Shown piece after piece: positions 1 through 8,063 of a stretch of 37,211 bases of DNA. A program made the translations under genes and the position numbers. How positions within the stretch are numbered: the first letter of the stretch is position 1; each line of letters opens with the position of its first letter. The notes beneath the pieces are model-generated. The model had not been told where the DNA came from. It saw only the letters and a list, made by a program, of their open reading frames with translations, and made no database searches. Origin of the DNA: Clostridia bacterium (GTDB taxonomy: Bacteria; Bacillota; Clostridia; Christensenellales; UBA1242); NCBI GenBank assembly GCA_017409005.1, contig JAFQTP010000002.1, positions 441,286-478,496 of the forward strand, read 5' to 3'.

Positions 1-2
1 AT

Positions 3-1106
3 GTTATTAATCCTAAAACTAAAAAAGTTATTATTCCTGCTAACACCATGATTTCTAGTGCTCAAGCCGACGAAGTTGAAGCTTGCGGTATCACAAGTGT
101 TAACATTCGTACAGTTTTAACTTGCCGTTGTAAACATGGCGTATGTGCAAAATGTTATGGTAAAAACATGAGCAACAACAACATTATTCCAATTGGTGAA
201 GCTGTTGGTATTATTGCTGCTCAATCAATTGGTGAACCAGGAACACAGTTAACCATGCGTACTTTCCACACTGGTGGTGTTGCGAACGCAGCCGATATTA
301 CTCAAGGTTTACCACGTGTTGCCGAACTATTCGAAGCACGTAAACCAAAGGGTGTTGCAACTGTTGCCGAAGTTGCTGGTAAAGTTGTTGTTAAAGAAGT
401 TCAGTCTGCTGGTAAAGATGGCGGTAAATACTACGAAGTATTTGTTAAAAACCCAGAAGGCGACGGACACTACATTATTCCATTTGGTGTAGTATTAAAA
501 GTTAAAAATGGCGACCAAGTTGAAGCTGGAACAGTTTTAACTGAAGGTTCAATTTATCCTAAAGACTTTTTACGTACACGTGGTGTAAGAGATGTTCAAG
601 AATATATTCTTTCTGAAATTCTTGCAACTTACTCTTCTCAAGGTGTTAAAATTAACACTAAACACGTTGAAATTATTATTCGTCAAATGCTTCGCAATGT
701 TAAAATTGAGGAAGTTGGTGATACTAACTTGCTTGCTGGCGACATTGTTGATGTGTTTAAATACGAAGAAGAAAACGACCGCGTTATGGCTGAGGGCGGA
801 GTTCCTGCAACAGCTAAACGTTTAGTTCAAGGTATTACAAAAGCTGCATTAAGTTGCGAAAGCTTCTTAAGCGCTGCTTCGTTCCAAGAAACTTCTAAAG
901 TGTTAACCGATGCATCAATTAAAGGTAAAGTTGATAGGCTTCGTGGCTTAGGTGAAAACTTAATGATTGGTAAACTAATTCCTGCCGGAACTGGTTTTAA
1001 AGCATTTAATAACGTAGAGCCAATTGATCCAACCGAAACAAAAACAGAAGAAACATCTGTTGACGAAAGCGTTGCAAAATTCTTTAACGACGAAGAAGTA
1101 ATGTAA
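3..1106 (+). CDS. rpoC: DNA-directed RNA polymerase subunit beta', C-terminal part (5' end outside window)
   Basis: This is the last 367 codons of the largest catalytic subunit of RNA polymerase; the reading frame is open from the window edge, so the gene starts upstream. The visible part has the second zinc site, a Cys-x6-Cys-x2-Cys cluster in [15 protein letters not shown], followed by the near-invariant block [20 protein letters not shown] and MRTFHTGG, which form the bridge-helix-proximal and trigger-loop region. Further on, the clamp/jaw tail ([50 protein letters not shown]) is typical, and the protein ends in an acidic tail. Residue identities match the family closely. An intrinsic terminator follows 15 bases after the stop. 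In most Firmicutes rpoC is followed by an L7Ae-like gene and rpsL; here four unrelated small genes come between. Confidence 0.98.
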   Translation, partial: VINPKTKKVIIPANTMISSAQADEVEACGITSVNIRTVLTCRCKHGVCAKCYGKNMSNNNIIPIGEAVGIIAAQSIGEPGTQLTMRTFHTGGVANAADITQGLPRVAELFEARKPKGVATVAEVAGKVVVKEVQSAGKDGGKYYEVFVKNPEGDGHYIIPFGVVLKVKNGDQVEAGTVLTEGSIYPKDFLRTRGVRDVQEYILSEILATYSSQGVKINTKHVEIIIRQMLRNVKIEEVGDTNLLAGDIVDVFKYEEENDRVMAEGGVPATAKRLVQGITKAALSCESFLSAASFQETSKVLTDASIKGKVDRLRGLGENLMIGKLIPAGTGFKAFNNVEPIDPTETKTEETSVDESVAKFFNDEEVM

Positions 1107-1120
1107 TTAATTTGTTTTTA

Positions 1121-1150
1121 AAAATCCCCATTATTTGGGGATTTTTTTAT
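1121..1150 (+). terminator. rho-independent terminator of rpoC
   Basis: A 10-bp perfect stem (1121-1130 with 1136-1145), AAAATCCCCA against TGGGGATTTT, has a 5-nt loop and runs into a T tract. It closes the rpoC transcript. Confidence 0.93.
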
Positions 1151-1185
1151 TATAAAAAAACATTAAATATTTTAAAGTTTAGGTA

Positions 1186-1214
1186 TTGACTAAACGAAAG
1201 TTTACTGCTATAAT
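1186..1214 (+). promoter_or_regulatory. sigma-A promoter for the small-gene group after rpoC
   Basis: TTGACT (1186-1191) and TATAAT (1209-1214) are separated by 17 bp, with a TGC extended -10 just before the -10 box. This is close to full consensus and lies 60 bp upstream of the next start codon, so the gene at 1277 is probably strongly transcribed on its own. Confidence 0.88.
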
Positions 1215-1276
1215 CTAAGCGTAATGAAAGAGGAAAATAGTTTTTAATTTATTTTTATTTAAGGTGAGGAAAAACT

Positions 1277-1552
1277 ATGGAAAAAATTGAAAAACAAGAA
1301 GCTATTGCTAAAGTATTAAATTCAAGTAAAGAAGACTCTATGTTTGCATGTGCTACTGAAACACGTATTGTCGGTGGTGAAATGGTTGAAGTTAAAACCA
1401 TTAAACAAAATATGGCTGGAATGTCCGATTTTACTAAAAACATTATTGCTGGCGAAATGTATGCTGTGTTTGCGGCAAATAAACGTTCTGCAGCTTTAAA
1501 ATCTGAACTTATGGTTCAAGAACAATCTAAAGATAGTGGCTTAATGGCATAA
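1277..1552 (+). CDS. conserved-looking 91-aa protein of unknown function
   Basis: I do not recognise this protein. It is small, mixed-charge and soluble-looking, with no signal peptide or membrane segment. The start is supported by an AGGTGAGG ribosome binding site at 1262-1269, and the gene has its own near-consensus promoter and its own terminator, so it is a real single-gene unit. Residues 22-45 (MFACATETRIVGGEMVEVKTIKQN) look like a short beta-rich segment and the rest is probably helical; one Cys is present (Cys25). Codon use resembles that of the flanking ribosomal genes. It sits where Firmicutes usually carry the L7Ae-like gene, but it shows no resemblance to that family. Confidence 0.8.
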   Translation: MEKIEKQEAIAKVLNSSKEDSMFACATETRIVGGEMVEVKTIKQNMAGMSDFTKNIIAGEMYAVFAANKRSAALKSELMVQEQSKDSGLMA

Positions 1553-1560
1553 TAAAAAAT

Positions 1561-1590
1561 AAAGGAAGCGTCTTGCTTCTTTTTTTTATT
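1561..1590 (+). terminator. rho-independent terminator
   Basis: The stem 1561-1569 / 1575-1583 (one G-T pair) with a 5-nt loop is followed by a T tract. Its 3' arm carries the TTGCTT hexamer of the next promoter. Confidence 0.85.
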
Positions 1591-1601
1591 TATGATATAA
1601 T
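1573..1601 (+). promoter_or_regulatory. probable promoter of the 1656-2637 gene pair, overlapping the preceding terminator
   Basis: TTGCTT (1573-1578) and TATAAT (1596-1601) are 17 bp apart, with TGA as an extended -10. The -35 hexamer lies inside the 3' arm of the upstream terminator hairpin. Confidence 0.7.
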
Positions 1602-1655
1602 TGTTAATGTAATAGTTAATTTACTTATTTTCAAGTAAGTGTTAGGAGGCATATT

Positions 1656-1907
1656 ATGTCAGATTTAACTAAAGAAATTGAAGATTTTGTTAATAATTAT
1701 AAAGCACAAAAAGGTATGGAAGTTCCTGCAACCGAAGCAAAAAGTTTTGGCGGTAACGGAATTAGTTTTAGTTTTGTTGATGGTAAGATTAGTGCAAGCT
1801 ACGATAACCCAGATTTAGCAAAACGTGCAAAATTGTTATCCGATAATCATGCAAAAAAATTGGCCGCACAAGCAAGCAAAAATAATAATTTGGGCAGAGC
1901 ACTTTAA
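1656..1907 (+). CDS. 83-aa protein of unknown function
   Basis: I do not recognise this protein. An AGGAGG ribosome binding site at 1644-1649, six bases before the ATG, fixes the start. The sequence suggests an N-terminal helix (residues 1-20), a central Gly/Ser/Phe-rich beta segment (GGNGISFSFVDGKISASY, residues about 32-49), and a Lys/Ala-rich C-terminal helix. There is no signal peptide, no membrane segment and no Cys. It is followed after 34 bp by the 231-aa Pro/Thr-rich protein with no terminator between, so the two are probably co-transcribed. Confidence 0.78.
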   Translation: MSDLTKEIEDFVNNYKAQKGMEVPATEAKSFGGNGISFSFVDGKISASYDNPDLAKRAKLLSDNHAKKLAAQASKNNNLGRAL

Positions 1908-1941
1908 TAAATAATAAAATCAGTTTAAGGAGATTTTTAAA

Positions 1942-2637
1942 ATGGCTGACGAAAAAAATTTAGTAGAAAGATTTGGTAGTTACATATCAAGCAAAGGAAA
2001 TGCTTGGAATGGTAAAATCATTCCTGGCGAATATCCAAGGCACATTATTTTGCCAGACGGCTCGTCCGAGACTGTTTATGGTAAAATTGCAATTTTACCT
2101 AATGGTAATGTTGTTCCTTTACGTGGTCATAGTGCTGCTCAAATCGATAAAATTTTAAGTGAAGAGGGTGTCCAACTTTTAGACGAAAATATGACAGTTC
2201 CTGGCCCTGTTCCAACCGAAAACGAAACTATTCATGCAAATGCAGTTGTCCGTTTATCAAGCGGTCCTGTTGCATGGGATAGTTGGGACGAAAAAGGTAA
2301 TAGAACCGGCGGAATTGAATTTGTAGATCAATATGTTGTGGTTCCTGTTGGAAAAACTGAAGCTGTTGCACCACATACTCCTACTACTCCTGTTCCTCCA
2401 ACAACTTATATTCCAACAGCCACAACACCTACATTACCTACAATGCCTCCAACTGCGCCATTTGCCGGTCCAACAACTGGTCCAATGGTTGCGTGGGATA
2501 GATGGGACGAAAAAGGAAACAGAACTGGTGGAATGGTTCCAGTTACCACAATACCTACAACGTCTACAACTCCTACAACGTCTACAACTCCTGTTCCTCC
2601 TGGTGGTTATGGCGACGGAATGGGTGGTAAAAAATAG
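1942..2637 (+). CDS. 231-aa protein with duplicated WD-x-WDEKGNRTGG motif and Pro/Thr-rich linkers
   Basis: The function is unknown. The start has an AAGGAGA ribosome binding site. Residues 1-105 look like a small folded domain with a repeated ILP(D/N)G element (36-40, 51-55). A 15-residue motif then occurs twice, at residues 110-124 and 183-197 (VAWD-S/R-WDEKGNRTGG), separated by a low-complexity Pro/Thr stretch. The tail is again Pro/Thr-rich, including a perfect 2 x 18-bp tandem DNA repeat at 2554-2589 (PTTSTT twice), and ends in a Gly-rich segment and two lysines. There is no signal peptide or sortase motif, so despite the surface-protein look it seems cytoplasmic. The repeated motif may bind a partner or ligand; that is inference only. 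Confidence 0.8.
   Translation: MADEKNLVERFGSYISSKGNAWNGKIIPGEYPRHIILPDGSSETVYGKIAILPNGNVVPLRGHSAAQIDKILSEEGVQLLDENMTVPGPVPTENETIHANAVVRLSSGPVAWDSWDEKGNRTGGIEFVDQYVVVPVGKTEAVAPHTPTTPVPPTTYIPTATTPTLPTMPPTAPFAGPTTGPMVAWDRWDEKGNRTGGMVPVTTIPTTSTTPTTSTTPVPPGGYGDGMGGKK
2554..2589 (+). repeat. 2 x 18-bp perfect tandem repeat in coding sequence
   Basis: Two identical 18-bp units (2554-2571, 2572-2589), CCTACAACGTCTACAACT, encode PTTSTT twice in the tail of the Pro/Thr-rich protein. Such repeats can expand or contract in frame. Confidence 0.95.
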
Positions 2638-2645
2638 TTAAAATT

Positions 2646-2675
2646 AAAAAGAAGCAATTCAGTTGCTTCTTTTTT
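2646..2675 (+). terminator. rho-independent terminator
   Basis: A 12-bp A/T-extended stem (2646-2657 with 2663-2674) with core GAAGCAA/TTGCTTC, a 5-nt loop and a T tract ends the 1656-2637 transcript. Confidence 0.92.
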
Positions 2676-2798
2676 GTTTAAAATAAAAAATTAATAACAT
2701 TTTAAACCAATTTTTAAAATAAAAAACAATTACAATTATTTTACAAAACTTTTTGCATATGATAAACTAAACAAGTAGAAAGGATTTTTGGAGAATAT

Positions 2799-3077
2799 AT
2801 GAAAAAATTTGTTTATCCGGCAGTTTTGTTTTTTGACGAAGCAGAAAATCAATATACAATTGCAATGTTCGATATCGAGGTTTATGCCGAGGGTAAAACT
2901 GTTGAAGAGGCTGTTAGCACTGCACAAGATTATTTAAATAAGTACCTAGAGTGTGCTTTTGCTTATGAAGTAGAAATTCCTGAAGCTACTCCTTTTGAAC
3001 AAATGATTGATATGTATCCAAAAAATTTGGTTGTTTTAGTTGAAAGTAAATTAAACGACAAAAATAAAGCTGTGTAA
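2799..3077 (+). CDS. orphan HicB-like (partial RNase H fold) protein
   Basis: The first 60 residues follow the HicB antitoxin pattern: YPAVLFFDEAENQYTIAMFD, then an acidic turn, YAEGKTVEEAVSTAQDYLNKYLE. HicB antitoxins have this N-terminal fold and neutralise HicA mRNA interferases. The C-terminal part (residues about 60-92) has no clear helix-turn-helix or ribbon-helix-helix operator-binding domain, and no HicA-like gene (a small basic protein with a single catalytic His) lies next to it on either strand. It is therefore better read as a solitary HicB-family protein of unknown role than as a working toxin-antitoxin module. It has its own terminator. The start is supported by GGAGA at 2789-2793. 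Confidence 0.75.
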   Translation: MKKFVYPAVLFFDEAENQYTIAMFDIEVYAEGKTVEEAVSTAQDYLNKYLECAFAYEVEIPEATPFEQMIDMYPKNLVVLVESKLNDKNKAV

Positions 3078-3084
3078 AAAATAA

Positions 3085-3114
3085 AATTAGTGCTTTTTTA
3101 GGCACTATTTTTTT
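3085..3114 (+). terminator. rho-independent terminator
   Basis: Stem TAGTGC/GCACTA (3088-3093 with 3102-3107), 8-nt loop and a T tract separate the HicB-like gene from the str operon. Confidence 0.85.
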
Positions 3115-3125
3115 AAACTTTTTTG

Positions 3126-3154
3126 TTGACTTTTAATATCTTTAATGGTAATAT
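3126..3154 (+). promoter_or_regulatory. sigma-A promoter of the rpsL-rpsG-fusA-tuf operon
   Basis: TTGACT (3126-3131) and TAATAT (3149-3154) are 17 bp apart with a TGG extended -10. A TATAAT also occurs at 3152-3157, but with a poor 20-bp spacer. Initiation here would give a leader of about 260 nt before rpsL. Confidence 0.8.
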
Positions 3155-3160
3155 AATTAA

Positions 3161-3403
3161 CGTATTATAGTATGCTTAAAAAAGTGGTCTTTTTTTAACG
3201 CCAATTAAGGGGGAAAGAAAACTTTGTTAAGCATTCAAAACTTATAACCCCTGGTGTGAAGGGTTTAAAGTTTTGAGGTTGCCGTATAATATACTTAAAC
3301 ATTTTGGAGTATCTAAACAAAGTGTTTGTGTGCTAGGCAACAACCTGTAATTAGGTATGCTTTTGGGTTGAAAAGCAATTACCTAAAAATGTTATTACTT
3401 CTT
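3161..3403 (+). promoter_or_regulatory. long structured 5' leader RNA of rpsL (candidate autoregulatory element)
   Basis: No gene is seen between the promoter and rpsL. The RNA can form three hairpins: (1) 3235-3243 with 3268-3276, nine perfect pairs, capped by AACCC/GGGTT (3246-3250 with 3261-3265); (2) GTTGCC/GGCAAC (3278-3283 with 3336-3341), enclosing smaller helices; (3) 3351-3386, in which TTAGGTA pairs with TACCTAA and TGCTTTT with AAAAGCA, just upstream of the ribosome binding site at 3404-3411. In E. coli S7 regulates the str operon, but at a site between rpsL and rpsG. I know of no matching described Firmicutes leader; the regulatory role is inferred. Confidence 0.6.
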
Positions 3404-3418
3404 AAGGGAGGAAAAGTA

Positions 3419-3790
3419 ATGCCTACAATTAACCAATTAGTTAAACAAGGTAGAAAATCTCAAGCTACAAAATCTACCGTTCCAGCATTAGACCAAAACC
3501 CTCAAAAACGTGGTGTTTGTTTATCAGTTACAACAACAACACCTAAAAAACCTAACTCAGCTCTTCGTAAAATTTGCCGTGTTAGATTAAGTAATGGTCA
3601 AGAAGGAACAGTTTACATTCCTGGCGAAGGTCATAACCTACAAGAACACAGCGTAGTTTTAATTCGCGGTGGTCGTGTAAGAGACCTACCTGGTGTACGT
3701 TATCACGTTATTCGTGGCACACTTGATGCTTCTGGTGTTGCAAAACGTAAACAAGGTCGTAGTAAATATGGCGCTAAAAAAGCTAAATAA
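3419..3790 (+). CDS. rpsL: 30S ribosomal protein S12
   Basis: S12 lines the decoding centre of the small subunit and sets translational accuracy. The 123-aa product begins [15 protein letters not shown] and carries the invariant loops [13 protein letters not shown] (residues 39-51, with Lys43) and [12 protein letters not shown] (85-96). I chose the ATG at 3419 because an AAGGGAGG ribosome binding site (3404-3411) sits before it; the open frame runs further upstream, but that stretch is the structured leader. The oddity is Arg at position 88, where nearly all bacteria have Lys (E. coli numbering with Met1 is identical here). K88R is a known streptomycin-resistance substitution in E. coli and Mycobacterium tuberculosis. 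It is the first gene of rpsL-rpsG-fusA-tuf. Confidence 0.98.
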   Translation: MPTINQLVKQGRKSQATKSTVPALDQNPQKRGVCLSVTTTTPKKPNSALRKICRVRLSNGQEGTVYIPGEGHNLQEHSVVLIRGGRVRDLPGVRYHVIRGTLDASGVAKRKQGRSKYGAKKAK

Positions 3791-3834
3791 TAAATAAAAA
3801 AATTTCAAGTAAATAATTCAAGGAGGACATTTCA

Positions 3835-4305
3835 ATGCCAAGAAGAGGCGGTGCACCTAAAAGAGATGTTTTACCAGATCCTCGTTATAATAACGTTGTT
3901 ATCACAAAACTAACAAACCAAGTTATGTTAGATGGTAAAAAATCTGTTGCACAAAATGTTGTTTATGGCGCTTTTGATATTATCCAAGAAAAAACTGGAT
4001 CAGAGCCAAACGAATATTTTATGCAAGCATTAGAAAATTTAAAACCTGTTTTGGAAACTAAAGCAAGAAGAGTTGGCGGTTCAAACTACCAAGTTCCAAT
4101 TGAAGTTAGCCCAGAACGTAGACAAACTCTTGCAATCCGTTGGTTAGTAACCTATGCAAGAAAAAGAAACGAAAGAACAATGAAAGAAAAACTTGCCGCA
4201 GAAATTATGGATGCCTATAATAATGCTGGTGGGGCATATAAAAAGAAAGACGATGTGCATAGAATGGCTGAAAGTAATAAAGCATTTGCACATTATCGTT
4301 GGTAA
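3835..4305 (+). CDS. rpsG: 30S ribosomal protein S7
   Basis: S7 nucleates assembly of the 3' domain of 16S rRNA and lies at the E site. The 156-aa length is standard. Family blocks are clear: [16 protein letters not shown] at the N-terminus, [17 protein letters not shown], the [19 protein letters not shown] loop, and the terminal [21 protein letters not shown] strong AAGGAGGA ribosome binding site precedes the ATG. It lies 44 bp after rpsL and 21 bp before fusA, in one operon. In E. coli S7 represses this operon by binding the rpsL-rpsG spacer; here that spacer is too short and A/T-rich for such a site, and the structured RNA is instead in front of rpsL. Confidence 0.98.
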   Translation: MPRRGGAPKRDVLPDPRYNNVVITKLTNQVMLDGKKSVAQNVVYGAFDIIQEKTGSEPNEYFMQALENLKPVLETKARRVGGSNYQVPIEVSPERRQTLAIRWLVTYARKRNERTMKEKLAAEIMDAYNNAGGAYKKKDDVHRMAESNKAFAHYRW

Positions 4306-4326
4306 TTTTAAGGGAGACAAGATATT

Positions 4327-6405
4327 ATGCCTAGACAAACTCCAATCGAAAGATACAGAAACGTTGGTATTATGGCACATATTGATGCTGGTAAAACAAC
4401 CACTTCAGAAAGAATTTTATATTTCTCTGGAAAAACCCACAAAATTGGTGAAGTGCACGATGGCGCAGCAACCATGGACTGGATGGCTCAAGAGCAAGAA
4501 CGTGGTATTACCATTACAAGTGCTGCTACAACAACATTCTGGAAAAATCACCAAATTAACATCATCGACACCCCAGGACACGTTGACTTCACAATTGAAG
4601 TTGAACGTAGCTTAAAGGTTCTAGATGGTTCAGTTGCAGTTTTCTCTGCACGTGAAGGTGTTCAACCACAAAGTGAAAAAGTTTGGCGTCAAGCCGACAA
4701 ATATCGCGTTCCAAGAATGATTTTCGTTAACAAAATGGACAGACCAGACTCTAACTTCTTTAATGTAGTTGAAAAAGTTAAAACACGTCTTGGCTCAAAC
4801 GCAGTTCCAATTCAAATTCCTATTGGGGCAGCAGAAACTTTCCAAGGTGTTATTGACCTAGTAGAAAATAAAGCTTATTTCTATAAAAACGATTTAGGAA
4901 CAGATATTGAAGTAACAGATATTCCTGCTGAATATCAAGAACAAGCTGCAAAATATCGTAATGAACTTATCGAAATTGCTGCAGAGCAAGACGATGCATT
5001 ACTAGAAAAATTCTTCTCAGGCGAAGAATTAACTATTGCAGATATTAAAAAAGGTATCAGAATTGGTACAATTAAAATGAATATCTTCCCAGCTTGCTGC
5101 GGAACCGCTTTAGGCAACAAAGGTATTCAAAAATTATTAGATGCAATTGTAGACTATATGCCTGCTCCAACAGACATTGAAGCTATTAAAGGCTCAAACC
5201 CTAAAACAGGTGAAGAAGAGGTTCGTGAAAGTTCAGATAATGCTCCATTTGCTGGTTTAGCATTCAAAATTATGAGCGACCCATTTGTAGGAAAACTTAC
5301 ATTCTTCCGTGTTTATAGTGGTAAAATTACTGCAGGTAGTTACGTGTATAACACTAACAAAGACAAAAAAGAACGTGTTGGTCGTTTAATTAGAATGCAC
5401 TCTAACAACCGTACTGAAATTGAAGAAGCTTACGCTGGCGACATTGTTGCTATCGTTGGTTTAAAAGATACAACAACTGGTGAAACTCTTTGCGATCCTG
5501 CTAAACCTATCACTCTAGAAAGTATGGAATTCCCAGATCCAGTTATCCGTGTTGCTATCGAACCTAAAGATAAAGCAAGCCAAGAAAAAATGATTCTTGC
5601 TTTAATCAAACTTGCTGAAGAAGACCCATCATTTAAAACTTATACCGACCAAGAAACCGGACAAACAATTATTGCTGGTATGGGTGAATTACACTTAGAA
5701 ATTATTGTTGACCGTTTACTTCGCGAATTTAAAGTTCAAGCAAATGTTGGTGCTCCTCAAGTTGCTTATCGTGAAACAATTCGTAAAGCAATTGAAGCAG
5801 AAGGTAAATATATTAAACAATCTGGTGGTAAAGGACAATATGGTCATTGCCGTATTAAACTTGAACCACAAGAACCTGGCAAAGGTTATGAATTTATTAA
5901 TAACATTGTTGGTGGTGTTATTCCTAAAGAATATATCGAACCAATTAACAATGGTATTAAAGAAGCAAGCCAAACTGGCGTGCTTGCTGGTTACGAAACA
6001 GTAGACTTCAAAGTTACATTGTATGATGGTTCATATCACGATGTTGACTCTTCAGAAATGGCGTTCAAAATTGCTGGTTCTATGGCATTTAAAGATGGTG
6101 CTAGAAAAGCAGACCCAGTTTTACTTGAACCAATTATGAAGGTTGAAGTTGAAATGCCTGACGAATATCTAGGCGATGTTATGGGTAACATTAACCGTCG
6201 TCGTGGTATGGTTACAGGTACCGATATGGTAAATGGGTTACAAGTTATCAATGCCCAAATTCCTTTAGGGGAAATGTTTGGTTATGCAACCGATTTGCGT
6301 AGCTTAACACAAGGCAGAGGTACTTATAATATGGAATTCTCTCACTATGCAGAGGTTCCAAGAAACATCGCTGATAAAATTATTGGCGAAAGAACAAAAG
6401 CCTAA
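4327..6405 (+). CDS. fusA: elongation factor G
   Basis: EF-G is the GTPase that drives mRNA-tRNA translocation on the ribosome. The 692-aa length is normal. The GTP-binding motifs are present: AHIDAGKT (17-24), RGITI (59-63), DTPGH (81-85) and NKMD (135-138). Domain II and the C-terminal domains IV-V follow, with [11 protein letters not shown] and the domain V block [12 protein letters not shown]. It is the third gene of the str operon with a GGGAGA ribosome binding site 21 bp after rpsG. The EF-G fold and key residues look ordinary. No second copy is in the window. Confidence 0.98.
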   Translation: MPRQTPIERYRNVGIMAHIDAGKTTTSERILYFSGKTHKIGEVHDGAATMDWMAQEQERGITITSAATTTFWKNHQINIIDTPGHVDFTIEVERSLKVLDGSVAVFSAREGVQPQSEKVWRQADKYRVPRMIFVNKMDRPDSNFFNVVEKVKTRLGSNAVPIQIPIGAAETFQGVIDLVENKAYFYKNDLGTDIEVTDIPAEYQEQAAKYRNELIEIAAEQDDALLEKFFSGEELTIADIKKGIRIGTIKMNIFPACCGTALGNKGIQKLLDAIVDYMPAPTDIEAIKGSNPKTGEEEVRESSDNAPFAGLAFKIMSDPFVGKLTFFRVYSGKITAGSYVYNTNKDKKERVGRLIRMHSNNRTEIEEAYAGDIVAIVGLKDTTTGETLCDPAKPITLESMEFPDPVIRVAIEPKDKASQEKMILALIKLAEEDPSFKTYTDQETGQTIIAGMGELHLEIIVDRLLREFKVQANVGAPQVAYRETIRKAIEAEGKYIKQSGGKGQYGHCRIKLEPQEPGKGYEFINNIVGGVIPKEYIEPINNGIKEASQTGVLAGYETVDFKVTLYDGSYHDVDSSEMAFKIAGSMAFKDGARKADPVLLEPIMKVEVEMPDEYLGDVMGNINRRRGMVTGTDMVNGLQVINAQIPLGEMFGYATDLRSLTQGRGTYNMEFSHYAEVPRNIADKIIGERTKA

Positions 6406-6441
6406 TTATTTAAAAATTTTATTGTAGGAGGAAAATAAATA

Positions 6442-7644
6442 ATGGCTAAAGCTAAATATGAAAGAACAAAACCACACGTTAACGTTGGTACAATCGGTCA
6501 CGTTGACCATGGTAAAACAACCTTAACAGCTGCAATCACAACTTGTCTTGCTGCTCAAGGTAAAGCACTTGCAATGAACTATGCTGAAATTGACAAGGCT
6601 CCAGAAGAAAAAGCTAGAGGTATAACAATTAATACTTCTCACGTAGAATACGAATCTGAAACTCGTCACTACGCTCACGTTGACTGCCCAGGACACGCAG
6701 ACTATGTTAAAAACATGATTACTGGTGCTGCTCAAATGGACGGCGCTATCCTTGTAGTTGCTGCTACTGATGGTCCTATGCCTCAAACTCGTGAACACAT
6801 CTTACTTGCTCGTCAAGTTGGCGTTCCATACATTGTTGTATTCATGAACAAAACTGACCAAGTTAACGATGCTGAATTACTTGACTTAGTTGAAATGGAA
6901 ATCCGTGATCTTCTTAACGAATATGGTTTCCCTGGAGACGATACCCCAATTATTAAAGGTAGTGCATTAAAAGCATTAGAAGCTGCTCAAGCTGGTAACG
7001 TTAACGATCCTGCTTGCGCTCCAATCAACGAATTAGTTGCTGCATTAGACAGCTACATTCCTGAACCTGCTCGTGAAACAGACAAACCTTTCTTAATGCC
7101 TGTTGAAGACGTATTCACAATCACTGGTCGTGGTACTGTTGCTACTGGTAGAGTAGAACGTGGTGTTGTTAAAGTTGGTGACACTGTTGAAATCGTTGGT
7201 ATGGGTTCAAAACTTTCAACTGTTATTACTGGCGTTGAAATGTTCCGTAAATTATTAGACCAAGCTCAAGCTGGTGATAACGTTGGTCTACTTCTTCGTG
7301 GTATTCAAAGAAGCGATATCGAACGTGGTCAAGTTTTAGCTAAACCTGGTTCAATTCACCCACACACAGAATTTACTTCTGAAGTATACGTACTTAAGAA
7401 AGAAGAAGGCGGACGTCATACTCCATTCTTCAACGGATACCGTCCTCAATTCTACTTCCGTACAACAGACGTTACTGGTAGCATCCAATTACCTGAAGGC
7501 GTTGAAATGGTAATGCCTGGAGATAACGTTAAAATGACTATCTCTTTAATTACTCCAATCGCTATTGAACAAGGTCTACGTTTCGCTATCCGTGAAGGTG
7601 GCAGAACTGTTGGTTCTGGTGTTGTTTCTTCAATTATCAAATAA
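6442..7644 (+). CDS. tuf: elongation factor Tu
   Basis: EF-Tu carries aminoacyl-tRNA to the ribosomal A site as a GTP complex. The 400-aa protein has GHVDHGKT (19-26), the switch I RGITI element, DCPGH (81-85) and the guanine-specificity motif NKTD (136-139; Thr where many species have Cys or Val). Domains II and III are complete, including [13 protein letters not shown] and the terminal [16 protein letters not shown]. It follows fusA by 36 bp with an AGGAGG ribosome binding site and is the last gene of the str operon, closed by a strong terminator. Codon use is strongly biased, as expected for a very highly expressed gene. Confidence 0.99.
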   Translation: MAKAKYERTKPHVNVGTIGHVDHGKTTLTAAITTCLAAQGKALAMNYAEIDKAPEEKARGITINTSHVEYESETRHYAHVDCPGHADYVKNMITGAAQMDGAILVVAATDGPMPQTREHILLARQVGVPYIVVFMNKTDQVNDAELLDLVEMEIRDLLNEYGFPGDDTPIIKGSALKALEAAQAGNVNDPACAPINELVAALDSYIPEPARETDKPFLMPVEDVFTITGRGTVATGRVERGVVKVGDTVEIVGMGSKLSTVITGVEMFRKLLDQAQAGDNVGLLLRGIQRSDIERGQVLAKPGSIHPHTEFTSEVYVLKKEEGGRHTPFFNGYRPQFYFRTTDVTGSIQLPEGVEMVMPGDNVKMTISLITPIAIEQGLRFAIREGGRTVGSGVVSSIIK

Positions 7645-7676
7645 TTTAAGAAAACAATTACAGAGTAATTGATTAT

Positions 7677-7706
7677 AAAACAAGTGCATAATTGCACTTG
7701 TTTTTT
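7677..7706 (+). terminator. terminator of the str operon
   Basis: A 12-bp stem with GC-rich core CAAGTGCA/TGCACTTG (7681-7688 with 7693-7700), a 4-nt loop and a T tract. A smaller hairpin without a T tract (7655-7671) lies just before it. Confidence 0.93.
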
Positions 7707-7888
7707 CTTAAATTATTTGTCGAACTGCCTCGGTCAAAAACAAATAATGCATACACATTGCTTGTTTTATCCCTCGTTGTTCTATAAATAACGTATAGGT
7801 GGAGTTATATGAATATGTCAAGTTAAACGAAATTAACGATAGTGGTTTATTTAACGTAATAAAAAGCACACATTTTGTGCGCTTTTTT
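7707..7888 (+). other. non-coding stretch ending in a second terminator; possible small RNA
   Basis: No protein gene is visible here. The only initiation-like signal is GGTGGAG followed by a five-codon frame (ATG at 7809, stop at 7824-7826). A TTGCTT (7758-7763) and TATAAA (7783-7788) pair could be a weak promoter, but its 19-bp spacer is poor. The stretch ends with an intrinsic terminator at 7861-7888 (stem 7866-7872 with 7876-7882, one mismatch, then six Ts). A terminator with no gene before it suggests either a short non-coding transcript or a back-up terminator for tuf. The remaining part, 7889-8006, is A/T-rich and shows nothing I can name. Confidence 0.4.
7861..7888 (+). terminator. second rho-independent terminator downstream of tuf
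   Basis: AAAAAGC-a-CACA pairs with TGTG-c-GCTTTTTT around a 3-nt loop, with one A-C mismatch, ending in a T tract. Confidence 0.75.
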
Positions 7889-8006
7889 ATTTTGTTATCA
7901 TTATCAAACTATATAATTGTTTTTTTTAATTCATATTAAATTTATTACATATGTTAAAATTTAATAATAATCAATAAAAATGTTAAAATAATTAAAATTA
8001 AAGTAT

Positions 8007-8035
8007 TTGAAAATATGTTATATATTTGTTATAAT
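8007..8035 (+). promoter_or_regulatory. sigma-A promoter of the 490-aa gene
   Basis: TTGAAA (8007-8012) and TATAAT (8030-8035) are 17 bp apart with a TGT extended -10, 28 bp before the start codon. Confidence 0.85.
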
Positions 8036-8063
8036 AAAGTAAGTTATGCATGGGGGATAAAAA

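Noticed and set aside
2554..2589. CRISPR-like direct repeat
   Set aside because: Only two adjacent 18-bp units without spacers, coding for PTTSTT.
1942..2637. A secreted or cell-wall protein because of its Pro/Thr repeats
   Set aside because: No signal peptide, lipobox, transmembrane helix or LPxTG motif.
2799..3077. A HicAB toxin-antitoxin module
   Set aside because: No HicA-like gene lies beside the HicB-like gene on either strand.
3326..3418. N-terminal extension of S12 from the upstream open frame
   Set aside because: The stretch is the structured leader; the AAGGGAGG site at 3404-3411 and the standard MPTINQL start define 3419 as the start.
7645..8063. A tRNA, tmRNA, 6S or SRP RNA gene after tuf
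   Set aside because: No T-loop, CCA end, SRP core or other landmark was found; only hairpins and terminators.
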